Source: Actinomadura montaniterrae
Lineage (GTDB): Bacteria; Actinomycetota; Actinomycetes; Streptosporangiales; Streptosporangiaceae
NCBI RefSeq assembly: GCF_008923365.1
Contig: NZ_WBMR01000091.1
Span: 1-35,442 of the forward strand
Length of the DNA: 35,442 bases
Direction: 5' to 3'
Part shown: positions 6,915 through 14,614 of the stretch, piece after piece
Layout: the number at the start of each line of letters is the position of its first letter
Numbering within the stretch: the stretch's first letter is position 1
Notes under the pieces: generated by a model
Databases searched by the model: none
Told to the model about the DNA's origin: nothing
What the model saw: only the letters and a program-made list of their open reading frames with translations
Made by a program: the position numbers and the translations under genes

Positions 6915-7541
6915 ATGCTGACGGCCGCCCTCGCGTTCGCCGGCGCCGCGCTGATCATCAACGTGGTGCCCGGCCTGGACACGCTGCTCGTCCTCCGGAC
7001 GTCCATCAAGCTCGGCCGCGGCGGGGGTGTCGCCGCGGCGCTCGGGATCGTCACCGGCTGCTGCGTCTGGGGCCTCGCGACCGCGGCCGGCCTCACCGCG
7101 CTGCTGACGGCGTCCCGCCTCGCCTACGACGTGCTGCGCGTCTGCGGCGCCGCGTACCTGGTGTGGCTGGGCGCCACGGCGCTGTGGAAGGCCAGGCGGG
7201 ACGAGCCCGCCGAAGAGGTCCCCGAACCGGCCGTGGCGGGCTCGCGGTGGGCGGCGTTCCGGGCCGGGGTCGGGACGAACCTGCTGAACCCCAAGGCCGG
7301 GATCTTCTACATGAGCCTGATCCCGCAGTTCATGCCGCACGGGGCGCCGGCGTTCGGCACGACGGTCCTGTTCACCGGCATCGACGTCGCGGAGCTGGCC
7401 GTCTGGTACTGGGCGGTGTCGGGGGCGGCGGCGAAGCTGGCGGAGCGGCTGCGGCGGCCGCGGGTCCGGCGGCGCCTGGAGCAGGCCGCCGGGGTCGCGT
7501 TCCTCGGATTCGCGGCCAACCTTCTCGCGGACCGCGCCTGA
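6915..7541 (+). CDS. LysE/RhtB-family amino-acid exporter
   Basis: The 208-residue membrane protein has about six hydrophobic segments. It carries the family signature NVVPGLDTLLVLRTSIKLGR near residues 16-35, which contains the Pro-Gly-Asp element of LysE/RhtB exporters. A second conserved block, GTNLLNPKAGIFYMSLIPQF, lies near residues 117-137. The family exports lysine, homoserine, threonine or related amino acids and metabolites by proton exchange; the substrate cannot be read from sequence. The ATG sits at leaderless distance from TAGGAT. It is codirectional with hxlR and the murA homologue, but each has its own -10 signal, so they may be separate units. Confidence 0.9.
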   Translation: MLTAALAFAGAALIINVVPGLDTLLVLRTSIKLGRGGGVAAALGIVTGCCVWGLATAAGLTALLTASRLAYDVLRVCGAAYLVWLGATALWKARRDEPAEEVPEPAVAGSRWAAFRAGVGTNLLNPKAGIFYMSLIPQFMPHGAPAFGTTVLFTGIDVAELAVWYWAVSGAAAKLAERLRRPRVRRRLEQAAGVAFLGFAANLLADRA

Positions 7542-7558
7542 CGGGTCCGGAACCGCCG

Positions 7559-7564
7559 TAGGCT
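7559..7564 (+). promoter_or_regulatory. -10 hexamer for a leaderless start at 7572
   Basis: TAGGCT is followed by 7 nt and then GTG. No Shine-Dalgarno sequence precedes the GTG. This supports the GTG start of the murA homologue and a leaderless mRNA. Confidence 0.45.
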
Positions 7565-7571
7565 TGCACGG

Positions 7572-8873
7572 GTGACCGAGAAGCTCTGGGAGATCGAACC
7601 GTCCGGCCCGCTGCGCGGCGATGTCACCGTCCGGGGGGCGAAGAACGCGGTCAGCAAGCACATGGTCGCGGCGATGCTCGGCGCGGAACCGAGCACCATC
7701 CGCAACGCCCCCGACGTCGGCGAGGTCGGGATCACGGCCGGGATGCTCGAGCACGTCGGGATGGCCGTCGAGCGGTCCGGCGGTGAGATCACCGTGGTGC
7801 CGCGGCCGGTAGCGGACCCGAGCGTCGGCAAGGCGTTCACCGGCCTGAACCGGATCCCGATCCTGATGCTGGGCCCGCTGCTGCACCTGGCCGGGGAGGC
7901 GTTCGTCCCGCTGGTCGGCGGCGACCCGATCGGGCGGCGGCCCGTCGACTTCCACGTGGACGCGCTGCGCGCGTTCGGCGCCGAGGTGACGATCGCGGCC
8001 GACGGCATCCACGCCCGCGCGTCCCGGCTGGTCGGGACGCGGATCGACCTGCCGTACCCGAGCGTCGGCGCCACCGAGACGGTGCTGCTCGCGGCGGTCA
8101 GGGCGCAGGGCAAGACCGTCATCCGGAACGCGGCGACGGAACCGGAGATCATCGAGCTGGCGCTGTTCCTGCAGCGGATGGGCGCGCGAATCTCGTTCGC
8201 GCCCGACCGCCGGATCGTCGTCGAGGGCGTCGACCGGCTGGGCGGGGCCGTGACGCGGCTCGAGGGCGACCGGATCGAGGCGTTCTCCTACCTGGTGGCG
8301 GGCCTGGTGACCCGCGGCGAGGTGCGGGTGCACGGCTGCCCGCAGGACCGCCTGGTCACCGCGATCACCACGCTGGCCCGGATGGGCGCCCGGTTCGAGA
8401 TCACCGACGACTGGATCATGGCGTCGGCGCCGGACGGGCTGCGTCCCGCGGCCGTCCAGACCGACACCCACCCGGGGTTCGCGACGGACTGGCAGACGCC
8501 GCTGATGGTGCTGTTCACGCAGGCGGACGGCATGTCGGTGCTGCACGAGACCGTGTACGAGAACCGGCTCGCGTACGTCCCGGCGCTGCAGAGCATGGGC
8601 GCGGAGATCGAGGTCTACGACACGTGCCTGGGCGGCCCCGCGTGCCGCTACCACGACACGGCGGCGCTGCACTCGGCGGTCGTGCGCGGGGTGTCGAAGC
8701 TCCGCGGCGGCGACGTGACGATGCCGGACATCCGGGCCGGGTTCTCGGCGGTGCTCGCCGCGGCGGTCGCCGAGGGGCCGTCGACGCTGCGCGGCGTCCA
8801 CCACATCGAGCGCGGCTACCACCGTCCCGTCGAGCAGTTCCGGGCGCTGGGCCTCGCCCTGCGGGCCGTCTAG
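7572..8873 (+). CDS. murA: UDP-N-acetylglucosamine 1-carboxyvinyltransferase (MurA type)
   Basis: The 433-residue protein has the EPSP-synthase-like double fold of MurA. VRGAKNAVSKHMVAAML (residues 20-36) contains the Lys-Asn pair that binds the sugar nucleotide. The active-site loop reads GGDPIGRRPVDFH (116-128): the catalytic Cys of E. coli MurA (Cys115) is replaced by Asp118, as in mycobacterial MurA, a change known to give fosfomycin insensitivity. Arg123 keeps the position of E. coli Arg120. MurA adds enolpyruvate to UDP-GlcNAc, the first committed step of peptidoglycan synthesis in the cytoplasm. The C-terminal part (HPGFATDWQTPLMVLFTQ, then CLGGPACRY) matches a longer actinomycete paralogue. 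Whether this is the housekeeping copy or a second copy is not decidable here. The start is a GTG. Confidence 0.88.
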   Translation: MTEKLWEIEPSGPLRGDVTVRGAKNAVSKHMVAAMLGAEPSTIRNAPDVGEVGITAGMLEHVGMAVERSGGEITVVPRPVADPSVGKAFTGLNRIPILMLGPLLHLAGEAFVPLVGGDPIGRRPVDFHVDALRAFGAEVTIAADGIHARASRLVGTRIDLPYPSVGATETVLLAAVRAQGKTVIRNAATEPEIIELALFLQRMGARISFAPDRRIVVEGVDRLGGAVTRLEGDRIEAFSYLVAGLVTRGEVRVHGCPQDRLVTAITTLARMGARFEITDDWIMASAPDGLRPAAVQTDTHPGFATDWQTPLMVLFTQADGMSVLHETVYENRLAYVPALQSMGAEIEVYDTCLGGPACRYHDTAALHSAVVRGVSKLRGGDVTMPDIRAGFSAVLAAAVAEGPSTLRGVHHIERGYHRPVEQFRALGLALRAV

Positions 8874-9400
8874 CCGACGGCCGGGACGGTGCCCGGCCAG
8901 GTGTAGGCGAGGGTGCCGCCGACGGGCAGGTCGTGCCAGAGCGCGGCCGCCCGGTCCAGGTGCGGCAGGATCCGGCGGACCCTGGCCTCGTCCTCCGGCG
9001 CCGGGGGGCGGCCGGCCGCCCACTCGGGCGTCCGGGCGCCCGCGCGGCGCCTCCAGGCGACGTCGGTGATGCCGGCGAGCCGCTCGGACGCGGCCATGTC
9101 CTCGTGCCCGGTCCGGCGCAGCGACGCCTCCCGCTTGCGCGTCCTGCGCTGGGCCCGCGCGCGCTCGCGCGGGGCGCTCGCGGTCTCGCCGACCGGGGTG
9201 AACCCGCCGCCGCCCGCCGCGGCGCGTCCGAAGACCCCCGAGTCCAGCCCGAGCACGGCCTCGGTCAGGTAGTGGACGAGGTCGTGCGGTATGTGGTCGT
9301 CGTAGCCGGGGGCGGGATCCATGCGGCGGGTCGCGCGGCCCGGGGCGGTGACGACCACCGCGTACCGGCGCTCCCCGGTCCGTTCGAAGATCACTTCCAC
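8870..9400 (-). CDS. Conserved actinobacterial protein of unknown function
   Basis: I do not recognise a characterised family for this 176-residue protein. The N-terminal part has a short beta-rich stretch (VIFERTGERRYAVVVTAP) followed by a DDHIPHDLVHYLTEAVLGLD segment (residues about 34-53) that looks like a conserved core with two His. The middle (75-105) is very rich in Arg and probably flexible. The C-terminal end, TLAYTWPGT, may form a strand. There is no signal peptide or membrane helix. The start is a GTG placed 6 nt after TAGCCT, so the mRNA is probably leaderless. Its stop codon shares the CTAG palindrome with the stop of the convergent murA homologue. Confidence 0.7.
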   Translation of the reverse strand: MEVIFERTGERRYAVVVTAPGRATRRMDPAPGYDDHIPHDLVHYLTEAVLGLDSGVFGRAAAGGGGFTPVGETASAPRERARAQRRTRKREASLRRTGHEDMAASERLAGITDVAWRRRAGARTPEWAAGRPPAPEDEARVRRILPHLDRAAALWHDLPVGGTLAYTWPGTVPAVG

Positions 9401-9406
9401 GCGGTC

Positions 9407-9412
9407 AGGCTA
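9407..9412 (-). promoter_or_regulatory. -10 hexamer for a leaderless start at 9400
   Basis: On the minus strand TAGCCT is followed by GACCGC (6 nt) and then the GTG start of the unknown protein. No ribosome site fits between. Confidence 0.45.
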
Positions 9413-9490
9413 GGGTGACGCGTGCGGAGATCGCATTCGCTTTTCGGCGCCGGGTAGCGTGGGCCGTTCGCCCGCACGGAGGGACCGACC

Positions 9491-10651
9491 GTGGAATTCG
9501 ACCGGCGCGACCCGTACCCCTGCTACGCCCGGGCCAGGGAGGCCGAGGGGCTGACGTTCGTTCCGGAGCTGGACGCCTGGCTCGTCGCGCGGGACGCGGA
9601 CGCGCGGGCGGTGCTGCGCGACGCGGAGACCTTCTCCTCGGCCGGGGCGATGCGCCCCGAGGCGATGCCGGGACCGGAGGCGATCGCCGTGCTGGAGGCG
9701 GTGCCGTCGGGACGCCCGGTGGTGCTGTCCGCGGACGGCGACGAGCACCGGCGGGTGCGCGAGCCGCTGGTCCGGGGGCTGTCGCCGCGGCGGGTCGCCG
9801 CGGTCGTGCCGTTCGTCGAGCGGCGGGCCGCCGAGCTCGTCGCGTCGTTCGCGGGCGACGGGAGCGTCGAGCTGATGTCCCGGTACGCGCGGGTCCTGCC
9901 GGGCGAGGTGATCGGGCACCTGCTCGGGCTCGACCCGGCGGACGTCCCGGCGCTGGTGCGGGGCGGTTACCGGGCCGAGGCGCTGGTCTTCACGCCGATG
10001 GAGCCGGACGAGCAGGTCGCGGCGGCGCACGAGGTCGCCGGGATGAAGCGGCTGCTGGAGGTGCTGGTCCGGAGCCGGGGCGGCGATCCCGGAAACGACT
10101 TGACCGGCGAGATGATCCGGGCGATCGAGCCGTACGGCACGCTGATCTCCAACCTGCAGAACCTGCTGCTGGCCGGGCACCTGACGACGACCGCGCTGAT
10201 CGGCACCGCCGTCCTGCACCTGCTGCGGGACCGGGAGCAGTGGGAGCTGCTCTGCGAGCGTCCCGAGCTGGCCGCGGCGGCGGTCGAGGAGGCCGCCCGC
10301 CACGACGCGCCCGTGCAGGGGTTCCGGCGGGTGGCGACGCGGCCGGTGACGGTCGCCGGCACCGACCTGCCCGCGGGCGCGCAGGTCTTCGTCGCCTTCG
10401 GCGCCGCCGGCCGCGACCCGGACGCCCACGACCGGCCGGACGCGTTCGACATCACGCGCCCGCCCGCGCGGCACCTGGCGTTCGGCCACGGCGCGCACGC
10501 CTGCCCGGGGGCGCAGCTAGCACGCGAGCAGGTGCGGATCTCGCTGGTGACGCTGGCGGGCGAACTGCCCGGCCTGCGGCTCGCGGGACCGGTGGAGACG
10601 CAGCCGAACCTGATCCACCGCTCGCCGGAGGAGCTTCTCCTTACCTGGTGA
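9491..10651 (+). CDS. Cytochrome P450
   Basis: The 386-residue soluble class I P450 has the heme loop FGHGAHACPG with the heme-ligating Cys338 and the K-helix ExxR pair Glu267/Arg270 (EEAAR). Its I-helix contains AGHLTT (Ala228-Thr233), where the acidic residue that normally precedes the conserved Thr is Leu231. Bacterial P450s of this kind hydroxylate or epoxidise small lipophilic molecules using a ferredoxin; no ferredoxin gene is adjacent. The GTG start is preceded by GGAGGG. The next gene, 49 bp downstream on the same strand, encodes an alpha/alpha-toroid protein and may be cotranscribed. Substrate unknown. Confidence 0.93.
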   Translation: MEFDRRDPYPCYARAREAEGLTFVPELDAWLVARDADARAVLRDAETFSSAGAMRPEAMPGPEAIAVLEAVPSGRPVVLSADGDEHRRVREPLVRGLSPRRVAAVVPFVERRAAELVASFAGDGSVELMSRYARVLPGEVIGHLLGLDPADVPALVRGGYRAEALVFTPMEPDEQVAAAHEVAGMKRLLEVLVRSRGGDPGNDLTGEMIRAIEPYGTLISNLQNLLLAGHLTTTALIGTAVLHLLRDREQWELLCERPELAAAAVEEAARHDAPVQGFRRVATRPVTVAGTDLPAGAQVFVAFGAAGRDPDAHDRPDAFDITRPPARHLAFGHGAHACPGAQLAREQVRISLVTLAGELPGLRLAGPVETQPNLIHRSPEELLLTW

Positions 10652-10700
10652 TGACCGAAACCTCCAAGACGGCGGCGCCGCGCGCGGCGAGGCTGGAGGC

Positions 10701-11579
10701 ATGGATCTGACCAAGGCATCCGACTTCATGGCCACGCACGCGCGCCTCCTCGACCGCCGCCGCTTCGAGCTGCTCACCGGGGAGGGCGACCGGGACGCCG
10801 CGCTGTCGGCGCTGAACGCCTACCGCAACCCCGACGGCGGGTACGGCCACGGCCTCGAGCCCGACCTGCGGTCGCGGACGAGCCAGCCGGGTCCCGCGCT
10901 GCACGCCTTCGAGGTGTTCGCCGAGCTGGCGCCCGTCACGGCGCCCGAGGCGGCGGCGCTCTGCGACTGGCTGGACACGGTGACGCTGCCGGAGGGCGGC
11001 ATCCCGTTCGGCGTACACGTCCCCGACCCGGCCGGGTGCGCGCCGTTCTGGACGGGCGCGGACCCGGACGCGCCGTCACTGCAGATCACCGCGGTGGTCG
11101 CGGCGATGGCGCACCGCGTCGCCGCGCATGACCCGGCGGTCGCCGCGCATCCGTGGCTCGCCCGCGCCACCCGCTTCTGCATGGACGCCGTCCGCGCGAA
11201 GACCGAGCTGCACGCGCTGGAGCTGGCGTTCGCGCTGTGGCTGCTGGACGCCGTCCACGCGGACGAACCGGAGGCGGCCGAGCTGATCGCGCTGCTCGGC
11301 GAGCACATCCCGCCGGACGGGCTCGTCCACGTCGCGGGCGGGCTGGAGGACGAGATGATGCGCCCGCTCGACTTCGCGCCGCTGCCGAGCACGCCCGTCC
11401 GGGCGCTGTTCGCGCCGGACGTCGTCGCCGCGGAACTCGACCGGCTGGAGCGGGGGCAGGAGGCGGACGGCGGCTGGCGCGTCGACTTCGCCAGCTACTC
11501 GCCCGCCGCGAAGCTGGAGTGGCGCGGTTACCAGACCGTCAAGGCCGTCTCCATCCTGCGCGCCAACGGCCGCGGCTAG
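10701..11579 (+). CDS. Alpha/alpha-toroid protein (prenyltransferase/squalene-cyclase-like fold)
   Basis: The 292-residue protein contains repeated short motifs typical of the alpha/alpha-barrel shared by squalene cyclases and protein prenyltransferases: NPDGGYGHGLEPD near residues 36-48 and QEADGGWRVDF near 252-262. These are linked by paired helices (LHAFEVFAELAP, ALELAFALWLLDAV). The DxDD motif of class II terpene cyclases is absent and the protein is about half the length of squalene-hopene cyclase, so a catalytic cyclase role is doubtful. It may bind a lipid or peptide. GGAGG lies directly before the ATG. It follows a P450 gene by 49 bp, and a shared transcript is plausible. The fold call is moderate; the function is unknown. 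Confidence 0.75.
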   Translation: MDLTKASDFMATHARLLDRRRFELLTGEGDRDAALSALNAYRNPDGGYGHGLEPDLRSRTSQPGPALHAFEVFAELAPVTAPEAAALCDWLDTVTLPEGGIPFGVHVPDPAGCAPFWTGADPDAPSLQITAVVAAMAHRVAAHDPAVAAHPWLARATRFCMDAVRAKTELHALELAFALWLLDAVHADEPEAAELIALLGEHIPPDGLVHVAGGLEDEMMRPLDFAPLPSTPVRALFAPDVVAAELDRLERGQEADGGWRVDFASYSPAAKLEWRGYQTVKAVSILRANGRG

Positions 11580-11601
11580 CGGCCGCGCCGGACGGCTGTG
11601 G

Positions 11602-12759
11602 CTAGAGGGCGAGGCGGAAGCGTTCGCGCAGGTCGCCTAGCCGTTCGACGGGTTCGTTGGCGAACACCAGCCGCAGGTGGTGGGCGCCGCTCGGGCCCCA
11701 GCCGTCCATCGGTGTGGCGGCGACCTTCGCGCGCTCGAACAGCCGCCGCGACAGGTCGGCGGGGGACAGGCCGAGCGGGCGCGTGTCGATGAGCAGCGAC
11801 CAGCCGCCGTGCGGCCGCACCACGGGCAGGTCGGACAGCTGGTCCAGGATCATGTCGCAGCGCTCCCGCCAGGTCGCCGTTGCGGCGGCGACGTCGGCGT
11901 CGGCGTCCGGCGCGGTGAGCGCCGCCGCGACCGCCTCCTGCGCGATCCCGACCTGGCAGACGACGTTGGTGAGCCCGACGAGCCGGACGTCGTGCAGGAT
12001 CGAGGCCGGTCCGGTGACCCACCCGACCCGCCACCCGATCATCCGCAGCTCCTTGGACGCCGACCCCACCGTGATCGTCCGGTCGGCCAGCCCGGGGACG
12101 CGCGCGGGATGGTCCGGGCCGCGGCCGTCGAACCGGATCCGCTCCATCGCGGCGTCGTAGATGAGCCATGCGTCGTGCCGTTCGAGGGCTCCGGCGAGGG
12201 CGGTCCAGTGCGTCTCGTCGAGGACCAGCCCGGTCGGCATCGCCGGGCCCATCATCAGGACGGCGGCGGTCCGCGGCCCGACCGCGTCCGCGAGCCGCTG
12301 AGGATCGACCGTCCAGCCGCCGGTAGACGCCTCGCACGGGACGAACCGGGGCACTCCGCCCGCGAGCCGCACCCGGTTGACGAGCCCGGCGTAGATCGGG
12401 TCGCAGAGCACGACCTCCTCGCCGGGCTCCACGGTGGCGAGGAGCGTGTTGAGGACGCCGTTGAGCCCGCCCGCGACGCTGACGCACTCGGTCGCCGGGT
12501 CGTAGGCGCGCCCGGCGATCCGCTCGACGTGCGCCGCGGCGGCCTCCAGCAGGCTCCCGCGCCCCTGGAACGGCAGGTAGCTGTTGGCGTCGTCGGCGTC
12601 CACCGCGGCGCGCGTCGCGGCGAGCGCGACGGCGGGCGGGCGGACGTCGGTGTCGAGGTTCTCCAGCCGGAGGAACTCGGGGTCGGCGGCCGCGTCGGCG
12701 GCGTCGCCGACCTCGTCCACGCCGATGCCGGGGATGTCGCGGAGCCGGGACACGGGCAC
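11602..12759 (-). CDS. PLP-dependent class I/II aminotransferase
   Basis: The 385-residue fold-type I enzyme has Lys236 in VGSASKELRMIGWRVGW as the Schiff-base lysine, Asp202 in LIYDAAMERI as the pyridine-nitrogen partner, and Tyr61 in ANSYLPFQG in the substrate loop. The family moves amino groups between amino acids and 2-oxo acids or, in some members, cleaves C-S bonds; the donor is unknown. I chose the GTG at 12759 because AGAGGTGG lies 4 nt upstream; a GTG two codons further in is the alternative. The gene converges on the toroid gene with a 22-bp gap and is divergent from the acyl-CoA ligase gene. Length is normal. Confidence 0.9.
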   Translation of the reverse strand: MPVSRLRDIPGIGVDEVGDAADAAADPEFLRLENLDTDVRPPAVALAATRAAVDADDANSYLPFQGRGSLLEAAAAHVERIAGRAYDPATECVSVAGGLNGVLNTLLATVEPGEEVVLCDPIYAGLVNRVRLAGGVPRFVPCEASTGGWTVDPQRLADAVGPRTAAVLMMGPAMPTGLVLDETHWTALAGALERHDAWLIYDAAMERIRFDGRGPDHPARVPGLADRTITVGSASKELRMIGWRVGWVTGPASILHDVRLVGLTNVVCQVGIAQEAVAAALTAPDADADVAAATATWRERCDMILDQLSDLPVVRPHGGWSLLIDTRPLGLSPADLSRRLFERAKVAATPMDGWGPSGAHHLRLVFANEPVERLGDLRERFRLAL

Positions 12760-12916
12760 GCTGCCACCTCTCGTCGATCTTGATCTCGACGCCAGCCTCG
12801 CGCACCCCCGGCCGCGGCGTCCAGGGAGGGACGGCGGGCCGTGGGATCCTTGAGGGCGCAGGCCACATCCGTGCCGCGGGCGCCGGGCGCCCCGGCCCAT
12901 GGCACCGGAGGACCTT

Positions 12917-14518
12917 ATGGGCAACGGCCCCGGCTACACCGCGCTCACCCCGCTGGCGTTCCTGAAACGGTCCGCGGAGGTGTTCCCCGGCAAGACGGCC
13001 TACGCGTACGGGGACCGCCGGGCGACGTACGCGGAGTTCGCCGCGGAGGCGACGCGGCTGGCGAACGCGCTGCGGGCGTCGGGGATCGGGCCGGGCGACC
13101 GGGTGGCCTACCTCGCTCCGAACATCCCGGAACTGCTGGTCGCGCACTTCGGCGTGCCGCTGGCCGGCGCGGTGCTCGTCGCGATCAACACGCGGCTGGC
13201 GGCGGAGGAGATCCGCTACATCCTCGAGCACTCCGGGGCGAAGGTGCTCGTCGTCGACGCGGGCCTGCACCCGGGCGTCGCGCCGATCGCCGGGGCGCTG
13301 CCCGAGGTCGTCACCGTGCCCGCCGAGGGCTGCGACCCCGACCCGTCCGTCGGCGGGATCTCCTACGCCGAGTTCCTGGCGCGCGGGTCGGACGACCCCC
13401 TGCCGTGGGAGGTGGACGACGAGAACGCGCCCATCTCCATCAACTACACGTCGGGGACCACGGGGCGGCCGAAGGGCGTCGTCTACACCCACCGCGGCGC
13501 CTACGTGAACGCGCTCGGCGAGGTGCTGCACTCGCGGCACACGCCCGACAGCGTGTACCTGTGGACGCTCCCGATGTTCCACTGCAACGGATGGTGCACG
13601 GGATGGGCGCTCGCCGCGATCGGCGGGACGCAGGTGTGCCTGCGCGCCGTCGACGCGGCGGAGGTGTGGCGGCTGATCGACTCCGAGGGCGTCACGCACC
13701 TCAACGGCGCCCCGACCGTCCTCGTCACCATCGCGAACGCGGCGCAGGCGCATCCGCTGGACGCGCCGCTGACCGTCACCACCGCGGGCGCACCGCCCAG
13801 CCCCACGATCATCGGGCAGATGGAGGCGCTCGGCGCGACGATCGTGCACGTCTACGGGCTGACCGAGACCTACGGGCCGTACTCGGTGTGCGAGCCGCAG
13901 CCCGGCTGGGACGCGCTCGCCGCGCCCGAGCGGTCCCGGCTGCTGGCCCGGCAGGGCGTCGGCATGCTCCAGACGGACGGCCTGCGGGTCGTCGACGCGG
14001 ACATGAACGACGTCCCCGCCGACGGCGAGACGCTCGGCGAGATCGTCATGCGCGGCAACAACGTGATGAAGGGGTACCACCGCGACGAGGAGGCCACCGC
14101 GCGGGCGTTCCGTGGCGGCTGGTTCCACTCCGGCGACCTCGGCGTCCGCTACCCGGACGGCTACGTGGAGCTGCGCGACCGGTCCAAGGACATCATCATC
14201 TCCGGCGGCGAGAACATCTCCACGGTCGAGGTCGAGCGCGCCATCGACACGCACCCGGCGGTGCTGGAGGTCGCCGTCGTCGCCGTCCCGGACGAGAAGT
14301 GGGGCGAGCGGCCGAAGGCGTTCGTCGTGCTGCGCGAGGGGCGCACGGCGACGGAGACGGAGCTGATCGAGCACGTCCGCGCGGGTCTCGCCCGCTTCAA
14401 GGCGCCGGACACCGTCGAGTTCGTCACGGAGCTGCCCAAGACGTCCACCGGCAAGATCCAGAAGTTCCAGCTGCGGGAGCGGGAGTGGGCCGGCCGGGAC
14501 CGCCGCGTCCAGGGCTAG
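12917..14518 (+). CDS. AMP-forming acyl-CoA synthetase (FadD/DmdB-like)
   Basis: The 533-residue ANL-superfamily ligase has the P-loop YTSGTTGRPKG (residues 177-187), the adenine-site motif HVYGLTETYGP, the hinge region FHSGDLGVRYPDGYVEL and the catalytic Lys513 in STGKIQKF. These enzymes adenylate a carboxylic acid and transfer it to CoA in the cytoplasm. Overall similarity is to medium-chain and methylmercaptopropionate-type ligases, but the acid cannot be named. The ATG at 12917 is preferred over the ATG at 12899 because GGAGG lies 5 nt before it. A flavin monooxygenase gene and an aconitase-family gene follow on the same strand, perhaps as one catabolic unit. Confidence 0.92.
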   Translation: MGNGPGYTALTPLAFLKRSAEVFPGKTAYAYGDRRATYAEFAAEATRLANALRASGIGPGDRVAYLAPNIPELLVAHFGVPLAGAVLVAINTRLAAEEIRYILEHSGAKVLVVDAGLHPGVAPIAGALPEVVTVPAEGCDPDPSVGGISYAEFLARGSDDPLPWEVDDENAPISINYTSGTTGRPKGVVYTHRGAYVNALGEVLHSRHTPDSVYLWTLPMFHCNGWCTGWALAAIGGTQVCLRAVDAAEVWRLIDSEGVTHLNGAPTVLVTIANAAQAHPLDAPLTVTTAGAPPSPTIIGQMEALGATIVHVYGLTETYGPYSVCEPQPGWDALAAPERSRLLARQGVGMLQTDGLRVVDADMNDVPADGETLGEIVMRGNNVMKGYHRDEEATARAFRGGWFHSGDLGVRYPDGYVELRDRSKDIIISGGENISTVEVERAIDTHPAVLEVAVVAVPDEKWGERPKAFVVLREGRTATETELIEHVRAGLARFKAPDTVEFVTELPKTSTGKIQKFQLREREWAGRDRRVQG

Positions 14519-14614
14519 CGGGCCCCGTTCCGGCCGTCCCCCGCGCGTGATGAGCCGCCGTTCGTGGGAAGGGGTGTAGGGCCGCACCCGCGCACGGACG
14601 GAGAGGGGATCCGG

